Shown: positions 52,802 through 62,308, counted from the first letter of the stretch. The stretch is DNA of 64,000 bases from Vibrio sp. FE10 (GCF_030297155.1 NZ_AP028068.1:1984001-2048000); one strand, 5' to 3'. Made by a program: numbers and translations. The notes: generated from the sequence alone by a model not told the origin.

Positions 52802-55190
52802 AATACGGCTCATATTCTTACTCTTTCTGGCTTTATTCGCTGGCTTAATCAGTTTGCTGACTCTCACCTATTTTGAGCATGAGAAGATCGCCAAATACGG
52901 AGGGGTAGCTCGAGAATTAGGGCATGAAGTGCTTGAGATGCGGGACCAAATCACCAGTAATGCCATTGCAGGGATCTCTAACCCCTATCAGCTTTCAGCA
53001 AGCCTCGTGAACTTAGAAAAAGAACTGCAGAAACTCAAACAGAGCTATCAAAATACCAACATCCACTCCTCTTTATTTAGTGGGTTACCTACCGAACAAT
53101 TACTCGATAATTTTTACCTGTCTTCGATGTCCAACATTGATACATTGGATAACCTTGTCGGTTTAAGTGTTGCACGTCAGTTCATCCTTCAATCTCTTAC
53201 CAAGCGACTGATGGAAAGCGATTCTTTATCATCGACATCGAGGATTAAAAGCGATCTTCTTGCTAGCATACTTCAAGTTGAAGCCGACCTTCCTCTGCAA
53301 GAAGAAGATTCAGATTTAGCACAACTGACGACCACATTTACTGAGCTACATTTACAGCAAGGGGAGTTATTGTCAGGGATTCTCTCCGTTAAAAGCATGG
53401 AATACCTTGAACACGTTGAGCATGAGTTCACGAACCTACAAGATCAACTTAAAGGGCTTATTATTAAGCTTTTAGGGATACTTTCCATTCTGATCTTCGC
53501 ATTCTCGTTTTCCATTTTTATCCTGCGAATCTTTGAGTTAAAACGCAACAACCTAGCCTATCAGCAAGCCGCGGATACTGCGCAAAAAGCCAATGAAGCC
53601 AAGTCTTTGTTCCTCGCCACTATGAGCCACGAGTTAAGAACGCCAATGAATGGTGTACTCGGTATTGCCCAGATCATCAAAGATGATTCACAAGAAGCGG
53701 ATACCCGTAAGCAAGCACAGGTGATCATTGATTCTGGCCAACACTTAGTCACAATTCTTAATGACATTTTGGACTTTTCTAAGGTCGAACAAGGGAAAAT
53801 GGAGTTGGAATACAGCCCGTTCTCAGTCCGTGATGTTGTCACCCACCTCGATAAAACACTCACTCCTCTTGCGGCTGACAAAGGCGTCACTTTTGCGATA
53901 AAAGATAACATCCCATCGAATATTCAATTAATCGGCGACCCGGCTCGTACCCGTCAAATACTCTTCAACCTCGCGGGGAACGCGGTCAAATTCACGGAAT
54001 CAAGAAAAGTCGAGGTTCAATTCGAGATTGCCAAAACCACCCCACCAAGCGTGAATATTTTAATCACGGATACCGGTATTGGGATTGCAGAAGACAAGAT
54101 CGACCATATATTCACAGCCTTTGAACAAGCCGAGCTTTCAACAACACGTAAGTTTGGCGGAACAGGTTTAGGCCTATCGATTGTGAAACAATTGGTCGAG
54201 CTGATGGGCGGAAACATTGTAGTGACTAGCCAACTGAATGTCGGGACTCAGTTCTCATTGTCTTTACCACTCGAAATAAAAGAGCTTGCAACAACAATAG
54301 AGGAAAAAGTCGAAAGCAAGGCCAATATGGCTCTCGAAGACTTCACCGTCTTACTCGTTGAAGATAACAAGATAAATGCCATGGTTATCAGAAAATTCTG
54401 TGAATCCCTCAACTTATCGGTAGAGAACGCTTACGATGGATTACAAGCACTCGACAAGTTAGCCTCTAACCAATATGACTTGATCATCATGGACAACCAC
54501 ATGCCGAACATGAGCGGTATTGAAGCGATACAAAAAATTCGTAACGAGCTCAAGCTAACGACAGTGGTCTTCGCCTGTACTGCGGATGTCTTCAAAGAAG
54601 CACATGATGAGTTCCTTGTATCTGGAGCCGATTTCGTTCTCACTAAACCCCTGCAAAAGAACAGCTTACAAAATGCCATCAACGAATTTCACGAGCAGTT
54701 CGAGATACACAGAAATCAGATAGCTCGAGCAAGCAGTAATAGCGCCCGTCATCACGACAACAATATCACCGTGTTAACTCGTTACCCCAAAAACAAGCTA
54801 CCCATTACTGAAGAAGAGATATCTAGGAGTCAATTACTCGTTGGAAACGAGCTTGAAAATGAAGATAAGCTCGAGTGTTTAGAATCGCTGGTGAGTGACT
54901 TAGAAAGCCAAATTGACGCACTGATAGAGATATTTTCAACAGCTAAGCCTGACGATTTACGCAGTACGTTACATGCAGTAAAAGGCACGGCCACTGAATT
55001 CCAAATGACAGAGGTACTTGAGCTTGCGGGGTCAGCAGAATATACGACCGAACAACATCTCATGCCAGAGGCAGAGTTACTTCAACAGCTGATCAATCGA
55101 TTGATGGTGAACAGCCACCAAGCTACGCGTCTAATACACAAACTCCATCAGCAATCTAAACCACAAGAAATGAAGCATCGAAATAACTAA
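52794..55190 (+). CDS. Hybrid sensor histidine kinase with receiver and HPt domains
   Basis: 798 residues from ATG 52794 (overlapping the dihaem gene by 8 bp; an in-frame TTG at 52788 is less likely). Membrane segments near 5-25 and 225-245 enclose a ~200-residue helical periplasmic domain. HisKA H-box is FLATMSHELRTPMNG; HATPase_c has NLAGNAVKF, DTGIGIAE and GGTGLGLS. The receiver has VEDN, IIMDNHMP and TKP. The C-terminal HPt has an intact TLHAVKGTATEFQM with the phospho-His. A complete ArcB/TorS-type phosphorelay protein, but no response regulator lies nearby. Its periplasmic domain may read the state of the co-encoded dihaem protein. Confidence 0.93.
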   Translation: MNRIRLIFLLFLALFAGLISLLTLTYFEHEKIAKYGGVARELGHEVLEMRDQITSNAIAGISNPYQLSASLVNLEKELQKLKQSYQNTNIHSSLFSGLPTEQLLDNFYLSSMSNIDTLDNLVGLSVARQFILQSLTKRLMESDSLSSTSRIKSDLLASILQVEADLPLQEEDSDLAQLTTTFTELHLQQGELLSGILSVKSMEYLEHVEHEFTNLQDQLKGLIIKLLGILSILIFAFSFSIFILRIFELKRNNLAYQQAADTAQKANEAKSLFLATMSHELRTPMNGVLGIAQIIKDDSQEADTRKQAQVIIDSGQHLVTILNDILDFSKVEQGKMELEYSPFSVRDVVTHLDKTLTPLAADKGVTFAIKDNIPSNIQLIGDPARTRQILFNLAGNAVKFTESRKVEVQFEIAKTTPPSVNILITDTGIGIAEDKIDHIFTAFEQAELSTTRKFGGTGLGLSIVKQLVELMGGNIVVTSQLNVGTQFSLSLPLEIKELATTIEEKVESKANMALEDFTVLLVEDNKINAMVIRKFCESLNLSVENAYDGLQALDKLASNQYDLIIMDNHMPNMSGIEAIQKIRNELKLTTVVFACTADVFKEAHDEFLVSGADFVLTKPLQKNSLQNAINEFHEQFEIHRNQIARASSNSARHHDNNITVLTRYPKNKLPITEEEISRSQLLVGNELENEDKLECLESLVSDLESQIDALIEIFSTAKPDDLRSTLHAVKGTATEFQMTEVLELAGSAEYTTEQHLMPEAELLQQLINRLMVNSHQATRLIHKLHQQSKPQEMKHRNN

Positions 55191-55358
55191 GCTAGCTATA
55201 ACGCATACAACCTTATAGTTTGCGTGAATAAGCACCAATTACGCTTTCAAGATCTGCCCTTACGTTAAGTTTCGGTGAATTTTACCAAATCGAGACAAGG
55301 CAACTTGAAATACTTCGTTCTGCATGAGATTGTAAAAATATCTCACTAAAATAACTGT

Positions 55359-56018
55359 ATGATTATGAAAACATTACAATCCATTGCGCTGCTTTCCACA
55401 ATTATCGTAGCACCACACGTGTTAGCTGACGTGACAATTGAAGTTCCTTCTAGCGTAGATGTCTTAGCGGTTAATGAAGCTAAGCCAGATCTTGACGGTA
55501 GTCTTTTCTCTTCTCACAAAACGCTAACCGTTCCAGACGGCCAAAACCAAATCGTATTCCAATATCAACTGGCTTTTGATAAAGGTAACGACCGTGAGTT
55601 TGTTGATAGCGACGCTATTATCGCAACTTTTAGCGCTACTGACGCCGCATTGACGTTTGATATGCCTAAATACCGTAATACAGCTGAAGCGAAGAAAGGT
55701 TTTGAAAACCTAGATTGGAAATTGGTTGATGAAGACCAAAATGCAATCAGTGTTAAGCAAGACAAGCTAGTGAAAGATGGGATGCAGATTGGTCGTAAAT
55801 TCCCTCAAGAAGCGAAAGAGTACAACAAGAAAGGCGGCATTGCAGCGCTCGCTATGGGGACAGCAGCAGGCGCAACAGCGGCCGTTGTTCAACCAGTAAC
55901 GCTACCAGCAAAGATCGACGCAAACGCGGCGAATACTGCTGAAGAAATGCTTTATTTTTGGTACGACAAAGCTGACGCTGAGACTAAACAAAAATTCAAA
56001 GATTACGTGAACAAGTAG
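55359..56018 (+). CDS. DUF2057 (YccT-like) exported protein
   Basis: 219 residues with a signal peptide (cleavage near VLA-DVTI). It has the DUF2057 pattern: SSVDVLAVNEAKPDLDGSLF, a beta-rich domain (QNQIVFQYQLAF), a Gly/Ala-rich stretch (AALAMGTAAGATAAVV), and a C-terminal helix with AEEMLYFWYDKAD. Start may be ATG 55359 or 55365; the ribosome site is weak for both. It is a single gene with a terminator directly after it. The E. coli relative has been linked to curli control, but its role here is unknown. Confidence 0.85.
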   Translation: MIMKTLQSIALLSTIIVAPHVLADVTIEVPSSVDVLAVNEAKPDLDGSLFSSHKTLTVPDGQNQIVFQYQLAFDKGNDREFVDSDAIIATFSATDAALTFDMPKYRNTAEAKKGFENLDWKLVDEDQNAISVKQDKLVKDGMQIGRKFPQEAKEYNKKGGIAALAMGTAAGATAAVVQPVTLPAKIDANAANTAEEMLYFWYDKADAETKQKFKDYVNK

Positions 56019-56042
56019 ATCGATTTATCGCTCGTTCAAACT

Positions 56043-56074
56043 AAAAAAGCTGGCACATCATGGCCAGCTTTTTT
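56043..56074 (+). terminator. Terminator of the DUF2057 gene
   Basis: AAAAAAGCTGGC (56043-56054) pairs with GCCAGCTTTTTT (56063-56074), an ideal 12-bp stem with T-run. Confidence 0.92.
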
Positions 56075-56128
56075 GTGTCTATTTTTATGGATCAGCTTCT
56101 GTGAACAAGCGTCTGTGAATCAGTTTTT

Positions 56129-56176
56129 ATGAATAAGCTTCTAGACATATGATCCCATGCATAGAAGCTTATTCAT
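56129..56176. repeat. 15-bp perfect inverted repeat 3' of a small gene
   Basis: ATGAATAAGCTTCTA (56129-56143) and TAGAAGCTTATTCAT (56162-56176) flank an 18-nt loop. There is no U-tract in either direction. It follows a run of imperfect ~14-bp repeats (CTTCTGTGAA-like, 56091-56133). It could stabilise the 3' end of the small gene's mRNA. Confidence 0.6.
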
Positions 56177-56187
56177 TAGCGTTCGCG

Positions 56188-56346
56188 CTAAACATGTTCG
56201 GCAGTGAACACTTCTCCATCAATTTTGATAGGCCAACCCAATAGTTCATATTCAGCAGCCAGTAAATGTGCACAACGGCTCGATACTCTGGTTCTAATCC
56301 AGTCACCTATCCCACAGACTTTGTACTCCAAAACGGCCATTTTCAT
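56188..56346 (-). CDS. Small 52-residue protein, hypothetical
   Basis: ATG 56346 is preceded by GGAGTGAG at normal spacing, and the frame stops at TAG 56188-56190. The product has two Cys (KVCGIGDW and SSRCAHLL), a WIRTRVSSR basic part and an ending LLGWPIKIDGEVFTAEHV. It looks like a genuine soluble small protein: a good ribosome site and a balanced composition. I do not recognise it. It lies 184 bp downstream of the Crp/Fnr-type gene on the same strand and could be a target or partner of it. Confidence 0.6.
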   Translation of the reverse strand: MKMAVLEYKVCGIGDWIRTRVSSRCAHLLAAEYELLGWPIKIDGEVFTAEHV

Positions 56347-56530
56347 AACATCTCACTCCACTTAAATTTATAAATACAGAGTGCAAGTTATAGAGATAGT
56401 GGAAGCATGTATGTTCCAAAAGGAACACAGCACTGCAGTTTACTCATAAAGTTGTACATGTTCTGTCCTCAATCATCAAACTGAGGTTTAACTGACTAAG
56501 ATGATTGAAATGACTGAAATCATTAGACGA

Positions 56531-57247
56531 TTAGGACTTTATATCTTCGACGGGGTTTCGCATCATCAAGTTCATTGGCGAAATACGCGCGTAAAGCCCT
56601 TTTACATCCGAGATGAACACTTTGCCTCTTTGAATGGTCACCAAACCTGCTTGTTCAATGCCTTTCAGTACTTCATTTAACCTCGACCTTGAGATCCCCG
56701 TAATCGTGCTCAATTGAGTCTGTGACACATTGATACTGACCGTTGCGCCCGTTACGTTGGTTTGACGAGCTGCGAGCTCTAAGAGTACATAGATGGTTTT
56801 CTGTTCTTTCTCATGAATCGATGAGAGGTAAGCCTGCATCCAAATAGATTGTGCTCTGGTTCCACAATGAAGCAGCCACTTGAAGACCATACACTGCTCT
56901 TCTGCCAGTTCTAACACCTTCTCAGCAGGAAAAAGTACCATAGTGATGGGTTCGACTTCTTCTGCGACGGCAAATAGGTTGTATTCGGCATGAATTGTCA
57001 AAGCGCCCATCCAATCGCCTTTACCTATCACACCACCAGAAAGGCTCTTCATGTTCTCAGTAGAAAAGCAGACCCCTGCAGAGCCGCTGAGAATATAAAA
57101 AACACCTGGCAGGTTTTGAAATTTTTGTGTGATCTCTAGGCTATGAATTCCTGTCTTGTAAACAGCAATCTCAACCAGACTGTCGATCAAGTCTTGTGGC
57201 AAATCACACGGCCACTGTATTTGTTCACTGATTGTTGGTTCTAGCAA
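56531..57247 (-). CDS. Crp/Fnr-family transcriptional regulator
   Basis: 238 residues. The N-terminal cyclic-nucleotide-binding-type beta-roll (GVFYILSGSAGVCFS; GVIGKGDWMGALTIH) is followed by a dimer helix (CGTRAQSIWMQAYLSSIHEKEQ) and a winged helix-turn-helix (VSQTQLSTITGISRSRLNEVLKGIEQAGLV). The Fnr-type N-terminal Cys cluster is absent, so it is not an iron-sulfur Fnr. Translation probably starts at TTG 57247, since a strong GGAGGAGG stands just upstream. The ligand is unknown. Confidence 0.85.
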   Translation of the reverse strand: MLEPTISEQIQWPCDLPQDLIDSLVEIAVYKTGIHSLEITQKFQNLPGVFYILSGSAGVCFSTENMKSLSGGVIGKGDWMGALTIHAEYNLFAVAEEVEPITMVLFPAEKVLELAEEQCMVFKWLLHCGTRAQSIWMQAYLSSIHEKEQKTIYVLLELAARQTNVTGATVSINVSQTQLSTITGISRSRLNEVLKGIEQAGLVTIQRGKVFISDVKGLYARISPMNLMMRNPVEDIKS

Positions 57248-57583
57248 CGGTTTATTCCTCCTCCGACAATCGCTGTATAAGGTAAACGCTGTATCTCCAG
57301 ATCATTAGATCTCTTTTAAATGTAGTTCATCATTTCGGAGGCAAGAGGTTTTTATTCAGATAAAATCATATATCTTAGTAGCTTAAGTCATTTACTTAGT
57401 TGGCGAATCATAGGTAGGAGAAACAAAAAACGACCAACAATGGCTGGTCGTTTATATTTTTGTGAAGGGTAAAGGGTAAATTGCAGAAGACCGGAGGCTG
57501 TAAGCTAACTTTTAATAACCTGCCTGCTAATTACCTCTCTATTAGAAAGCTAACTGTTAGCTACCTCATCTATGCAGAACTAA
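57248..57583. other. Intergenic region with terminator, upstream of the Crp/Fnr gene
   Basis: AAACGACCA (57428-57436) and TGGTCGTTT (57445-57453) form a terminator-like hairpin serving the adenine deaminase gene or reading both ways. The remainder is AT-rich with short imperfect repeats (GCTAACT...AGCTA near 57500-57580); no gene seen. Confidence 0.6.
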
Positions 57584-58597
57584 CTAGAGATCACCTGCTT
57601 GATCAAGGTACGCTTGAACCACACCTCGATACTGCTGCTTCAGTGATTCTTCGATAAAGCTAGCTTCAATGGCATTCAAAGTAAACTGCGCCAACTCTCG
57701 CTTCGTCATCTCATGAGCTAGGCTCACAGCGTTGAAGTTATCCGACATGTAGCCACCAAAGTAAGCGGGGTCATCTGAATTTATTGTCACAGCAACGCCT
57801 TTTCTCAGCAGTTCGACAATGTTGTGCTCTTCCATTACATCGAACACACGCAATTTAATGTTAGACAATGGACACACAGTCAGCGGCATTTTGGTTTCAA
57901 TTAATTCGGCTATCAAAGCGTCATCTGTCATGCACTGCACACCATGGTCTACTCGGCTTACACTGAGCATTTCAATGGCATCCACGATGTTTTGAGCAGG
58001 TCCTTCTTCTCCTGCATGAGCCACAGTCAGAAAGCCCGCTTGTTTTGCTTGTTGGAATACACGCTTAAACTTCTCTGGCGGGTGGCCGAGTTCTGAGGAG
58101 TCTAATCCAACCCCAACGATTTTATCTTGATGCTTGAGCACATCAGCGAACGTTTGGATTGCGCTCTCTTCAGACAGGTGACGCAAGAAGCAGGCAATAA
58201 TTTGAGACGTAATACCTAGCTCTTTTCGACCGCATTCAAGCGCACGATGAATGCCGTTAATGGCCGTGTCGAATGCAATACCACGATCCGTATGAGTCTG
58301 AGGATCAAAGAAAATCTCTGTATGAATAACATTATCCGCTTTACAACGCTCTAAGTACGCCCATGTTAAATCATAGTAATCTTGTTCAGTGCGCAGCGCA
58401 TCAGCACCTTGATAATAGATATCGAGAAACGACTGCAAATCGTCGAATTCGTATGCGCGTCTTAGTTGCTCTGGGGATGAATAAGGCAGTTCAATGCCGT
58501 TGCGTTGAGCCAGTTGGAAAAGTAACTCGGGTTCGAGTGAGCCTTCAATGTGTAAATGCAGCTCTACTTTTGGAAGACCTTGAATAAATGCGTTCAT
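57584..58597 (-). CDS. Adenine deaminase (adenosine deaminase-like family)
   Basis: 337 residues, a zinc amidohydrolase that converts adenine to hypoxanthine for purine salvage. Zinc ligands appear in VELHLHIEGSL (HxH), TVAHAGEEG, and SDDPAYFGG (Asp); DHGVQCM supplies the catalytic His. The segment GVGLDSSELGHPPEKF is characteristic of adenine deaminases (Aah1 type), whereas adenosine deaminases usually have a Gly-Asp pair there. I therefore prefer adenine over adenosine as substrate. AGGTGAAAT precedes ATG 58597. A single gene. Confidence 0.85.
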   Translation of the reverse strand: MNAFIQGLPKVELHLHIEGSLEPELLFQLAQRNGIELPYSSPEQLRRAYEFDDLQSFLDIYYQGADALRTEQDYYDLTWAYLERCKADNVIHTEIFFDPQTHTDRGIAFDTAINGIHRALECGRKELGITSQIIACFLRHLSEESAIQTFADVLKHQDKIVGVGLDSSELGHPPEKFKRVFQQAKQAGFLTVAHAGEEGPAQNIVDAIEMLSVSRVDHGVQCMTDDALIAELIETKMPLTVCPLSNIKLRVFDVMEEHNIVELLRKGVAVTINSDDPAYFGGYMSDNFNAVSLAHEMTKRELAQFTLNAIEASFIEESLKQQYRGVVQAYLDQAGDL

Positions 58598-58944
58598 ATT
58601 TCACCTACTATGGATTTTAGGTGTGCACTTACTCTGAATAATAGACAGGATGTTTTTTGAACGCCATTACAAAGAGTAAGAACACAATTGTGATCTAAAC
58701 CCTTCGTAATCAGCACTTTGCGGGAGCTGGTAGAGACCCCCAAACCATATCATTGGGGTTATACGAAGCAAACGGTTGCTACTATACAGCGTTCAGTCGG
58801 AATTTCACTAACCATTTACTCAATAAGCTAATAAGAGTTTGGCACACGAGAGCGAGTTTATTCAGAACAACATTCGACTCTTGGGTTGACACGCTTAGGT
58901 TGACACACTTAAGTTATTACCACTATTTTTGTCTTAAACAACCA
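58598..58944. other. Intergenic region between adenine deaminase and LuxR-type regulator
   Basis: This 347-bp region holds both promoters. A short direct repeat (GGTTGACACGCTTA / GGTTGACACACTTA, near 58884-58911) lies ~35 bp before the regulator start. The regulator's frame is open upstream to 58753 but lacks a good start there. No riboswitch-like fold was recognised. Confidence 0.4.
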
Positions 58945-59739
58945 ATGACGGTCAATATGATAGATAACCAATTCGATAGCTTTGAAGATTTGCTTTCCCA
59001 CCAAACCAACATTTTGACCGCTTGCCAACCCAAAGATTTCGATAGCACTTTTTCCTTACTAGCAAGAGAAGCGCTCGCTTGGTTTAAGCTCGACAGGCTT
59101 ACCCTATTTCCAAACTCTATGATTCTTTTGGACACAGGCAAGAGTATTTCCGTATCAAAAACAGACACTCCGCCGCTTGAAATGGAACGCTTTCTAAAAG
59201 GTAACTATCTTGATTACCTTAAGCTTTTGCGTTCAAAAGAGTGTTGGCAACTATTCCCAGAAGAGACACTTGAGAACCACAAGATAGACCCGTTACGTGT
59301 ACTTTACGAAGAAGGTGCGAATTGGCATGGGATTGTGAGCCTTTCATTATTTGGACAACAATGGGGCGCTATCGGCTTCTCACGCTTCAACCGCTACGAC
59401 ACGCCTATTGAAACGACGGACATGACGCGAATCAAGCTGCTCAGTGATATTTGGCTCTGCTTTTGGCAACACTCTAAAATGACGCGCAGTGTAACCAGTG
59501 ACGAAGCCGACAATATTAACGAAAGCGAAAAGCTGTTATTGCTGACCAAAAAGCAATGTACGGTTCTGACTCAACTGGCCCAAGGTTATACGGCAAAACA
59601 ATGTGCCGAGATTCTGTTTCTGAGCCCACGAACGATTGAATCCCACAAATACCGCATGTTAGATATTTTAGAACTCGATAATCACACTGAACTGATTCAA
59701 TTTGCACTGCGCAACGGTTTTGGGATCGACAATAAGTAG
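58945..59739 (+). CDS. LuxR-type HTH regulator with N-terminal sensory domain
   Basis: 264 residues from ATG 58945; ATG 58957 is possible, and the longer frame from 58753 opens only with TTG. The N-terminal ~170 residues resemble a GAF-type domain (DSTFSLLAREALAWFKLDRLTLFPNS; WHGIVSLSLFGQQWGAIGFSRF). The C-terminal LuxR DNA-binding domain is clear: LTKKQCTVLTQLAQGYTAKQ and LFLSPRTIESHKYRMLDIL. It is not a typical acyl-homoserine-lactone receptor by its N-terminus. Ligand and targets are unknown. Confidence 0.85.
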   Translation: MTVNMIDNQFDSFEDLLSHQTNILTACQPKDFDSTFSLLAREALAWFKLDRLTLFPNSMILLDTGKSISVSKTDTPPLEMERFLKGNYLDYLKLLRSKECWQLFPEETLENHKIDPLRVLYEEGANWHGIVSLSLFGQQWGAIGFSRFNRYDTPIETTDMTRIKLLSDIWLCFWQHSKMTRSVTSDEADNINESEKLLLLTKKQCTVLTQLAQGYTAKQCAEILFLSPRTIESHKYRMLDILELDNHTELIQFALRNGFGIDNK

Positions 59740-59807
59740 CCCTATCATCAAAAGTAATCCTGTCATTCAACATGCCTTCCCAATCAATATAACGTCTCAG
59801 ATAACAT

Positions 59808-59839
59808 AAAGCCCCAAACAACGAACTGTTTAGGGCTTT
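59808..59839. terminator. Bidirectional terminator between LuxR-type and GNAT genes
   Basis: AAAGCCCCAAACA (59808-59820) pairs with TGTTTAGGGCTTT (59827-59839) with one mismatch, loop of 6. Confidence 0.8.
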
Positions 59840-59889
59840 GAGCTATTGCTATTGCATTCGCTATTTCAAACCGGACGGGTCACTAATAA

Positions 59890-60384
59890 TCAAAGGTAGT
59901 CAGGTCTAATTCTCGACATCATCAACATATCAATGTATTTCCCGCCTTTGAATGTGCTCAGCCTTTTGGTGCCTTCTAATTGAAAACCGACGCCTTCATA
60001 AAGAGCAATCGCACCGTGATTATCGGCATGAACCTCTAACTCAAGTCGAACAAGATTGAGCCAGTTATCGGCTTGGTTGATTGCTTCTTGCATTAAGGTC
60101 TTACCGACCCCTTTGCCGTGCATATCCGGATTAATCGCTATCGCAAGGCCAGCGCAATGCCTGTCTCTTACCTTCGTCGTCATAAATAAAGTAATGTGGC
60201 CGACGACTTTGCCAGACACTTCCGCAACTAAAGTAAAATGGTCTGAGTGACCAAAAAGTCGCTCCACTTGGTCAGAGCTAAGGAAAGGCTTTTGAGAAGT
60301 ATTCTCTAATACTGACGAGTGTCGATAAATATCAAAAATATCTTGGTTGTCGGTGGATTCAAGATGTCTAATTTGTATTTCCAA
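59890..60384 (-). CDS. GNAT-family N-acetyltransferase (YhhY-like)
   Basis: 164 residues, one complete GNAT domain: IRHLESTDNQDIFDIYRH start, AGLAIAINPDMHGKGVGKTLMQEAI (acetyl-CoA loop Q/H-x-x-G-x-G), and LELEVHADNHGAIALYEGVGFQLEGT. The pattern DNWLNLVRLELEV and the ending are close to E. coli YhhY, an amino-acid acetyltransferase, so a similar small-molecule substrate is possible. A single gene with a terminator after it. Confidence 0.88.
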   Translation of the reverse strand: MEIQIRHLESTDNQDIFDIYRHSSVLENTSQKPFLSSDQVERLFGHSDHFTLVAEVSGKVVGHITLFMTTKVRDRHCAGLAIAINPDMHGKGVGKTLMQEAINQADNWLNLVRLELEVHADNHGAIALYEGVGFQLEGTKRLSTFKGGKYIDMLMMSRIRPDYL

Positions 60385-60546
60385 AGCGCTTCCTTATTAT
60401 CTGATCCTAGATTTAAACTATTTTTCATATTACGGATAGCAGCGAGCACCTACAACCTTAAAGATTATAAGTGCTCGAAATAATTAAACAGATAATAAAA
60501 ATTAACTAAATCCTAGCTTTAGATAACCATTCACAATGCCTAACCC

Positions 60547-61539
60547 TTAGAATTTATAGTCGACACCAACGCTCGCGAGTACCTGTTCGGAACTATAAAA
60601 GTCGATATTGGAATCAATCGTTCTTAAACCCAGTAAGGTGATAAACGACCAATCTTCATAGCCCATCAAGCCACCAAATTCATAAGCTAAAAATGCACCG
60701 TATTCGTTCTCTTCTCGAGTTTTTCCATAAATAGGATTCGCTTCATCGTACTGACGATCACTGGCATCCAATGTGACAACAAAGCCATGACGACCGATTC
60801 TCTTCGCGTAATTCAATTCAATACCGTAGCTGTCAAAGCTGAGTGCACCGCCTTCTGCATCTGAATTGAAATACACCATAGAAGGTACTAACAAACCTGA
60901 TTGGTTTGGCAATATAAAGCGGTAGCCAGCTTTGGCATACAGATAGGTTCTTTCCCTATCTAAAAGCGCTATTTCTTCACCAGTTAATCCCGCTGAGTTT
61001 TGTGAGCCCGACAACTCATCATCCACATCAGATTGACCAATCGCGAAATCTGTTTGGAAAGCGGTTCCTCCGATATTAGTCAGTTGCAGTCGTCCAACAT
61101 TACCCTTCACATCGGTTTCGTTTCGATTAACACCAACGGCATAAGGATCAGACCAGGCTTTACCAGAAATAAGCGTCGGTAACACAGAGAAATCCAAGAT
61201 GGTCCCGCCTGAGAGTTGATGTCGATAACCAATCTCAAACGCAATGGTACCCGTTGCAATATCCTCTCGCGTCGTACCGGCATAAACTTGATGAGTCAGG
61301 GATTCACCAAAGGTATATTGAACGGTTCCAAGAAAACCCAGTAACCCTTGGTTCTCGCTATCTCCTTCCATGGTATTGCTTGTTTGGTTCGAATTTTGTT
61401 CGGTACTCAAATTGCTGCTATCTGAGTAGAAACCGGCCAAAACACTGAAGTTACCGCTGAAACCTTCACTCGGGGCAAGGCCACTATAAGCAGGCATTGA
61501 AGCAAATGCCGAAAACACCACTGGTAAAACAAACCTCAT
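60547..61539 (-). CDS. Outer-membrane beta-barrel protein, DUF2860-like
   Basis: About 330 residues; ATG 61539 is preferred, with GGATG upstream and a clean signal peptide (cleavage near AYS-GLAP), over in-frame starts at 61551 and 61566. The mature protein is beta-rich and glycine/aromatic-rich (SGNFSVLAGFYSDSSNL; YLYAKAGYRFILP; FGAFLAYEF-like strands), ending VGVDYKF with a terminal Phe. It looks like a Vibrio DUF2860 outer-membrane protein; substrate or function unknown. Confidence 0.75.
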   Translation of the reverse strand: MRFVLPVVFSAFASMPAYSGLAPSEGFSGNFSVLAGFYSDSSNLSTEQNSNQTSNTMEGDSENQGLLGFLGTVQYTFGESLTHQVYAGTTREDIATGTIAFEIGYRHQLSGGTILDFSVLPTLISGKAWSDPYAVGVNRNETDVKGNVGRLQLTNIGGTAFQTDFAIGQSDVDDELSGSQNSAGLTGEEIALLDRERTYLYAKAGYRFILPNQSGLLVPSMVYFNSDAEGGALSFDSYGIELNYAKRIGRHGFVVTLDASDRQYDEANPIYGKTREENEYGAFLAYEFGGLMGYEDWSFITLLGLRTIDSNIDFYSSEQVLASVGVDYKF

Positions 61540-61742
61540 ATTCACATCCATTATTTGAATAATCACCCGTTAACTATAAGTATAAAAACAGAATTATAAC
61601 AAGTATTTAACCATGCAGATTTATCCTTCCGGTGACTTTGGTTGTCGAAGTAAGCGACTTAAGACAGCAATAAGTTGATCTATCGCTTTTGAGCTTTCGT
61701 AATACATCTCGGAAATCACAGACAAACTCAAAGGACTACAAT

Positions 61743-62240
61743 ATGTTTAATCATTTAAGCAAAACTCTGTCAGTACTGGTTGCAATTCTTCTTTTCACGG
61801 CTTTTGCTCACGCTAACCATCACGGTATGAAAAAAGACATCGTCGATGTGGCCGCTGAAAACGGCTCGTTCACAACCTTAGTGGCGGCGGTAAAAGCGGC
61901 AGGCTTAGTGGATACACTGAAAGGCGACGGCCCTTTCACTGTGTTTGCACCGACTGATGAGGCTTTCGCTGCATTGCCAGAGGGAACGGTCGACATGCTG
62001 TTGAAGCCAGAGAATAAAGACAAGTTAGTCGCAGTACTAACCTATCATGTAGTACCCGGGAAAATAATGGCAGCTGAAGTAATGAAACTGAACAGTGCAG
62101 TGACAGTTCAAGGTGAAGCAGTAATGATTGGAATAGATCACGGCAGCGTGATGATTAACAAAGCCAAGGTCGTAATGCCAGATGTAGAAGCAAGCAATGG
62201 TGTTATCCATGTGATTGATACTGTGTTGCTACCAAAGTAA
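61743..62240 (+). CDS. Secreted fasciclin (FAS1) domain protein
   Basis: 165 residues from ATG 61743 (AGGAC upstream). Signal peptide cleaved near AHA-NHHG. One FAS1 domain fills the rest: [60 protein letters not shown], and the final [18 protein letters not shown]1 domains mediate adhesion in many organisms; the role of single-domain bacterial versions is poorly defined. A terminator follows. Confidence 0.93.
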   Translation: MFNHLSKTLSVLVAILLFTAFAHANHHGMKKDIVDVAAENGSFTTLVAAVKAAGLVDTLKGDGPFTVFAPTDEAFAALPEGTVDMLLKPENKDKLVAVLTYHVVPGKIMAAEVMKLNSAVTVQGEAVMIGIDHGSVMINKAKVVMPDVEASNGVIHVIDTVLLPK

Positions 62241-62280
62241 CCAACAGCTGAAGTTAGTAATAAGCCTTCAAAAATTATCT

Positions 62281-62308
62281 AAAGGGTGTGAGTAGATCAC
62301 ACCCTTTT
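62281..62308 (+). terminator. Terminator of the fasciclin gene
   Basis: AAAGGGTGTGA (62281-62291) pairs with TCACACCCTTT (62297-62307), T-run after. Confidence 0.88.

Noticed and set aside
57584..58597. Adenosine deaminase as the exact function
   Set aside because: The GLDSSELGHPPEKF segment fits adenine deaminases better than adenosine deaminases.
58598..58944. Purine riboswitch upstream of the adenine deaminase gene
   Set aside because: I could not find the paired arms and conserved loop bases expected of a purine aptamer.
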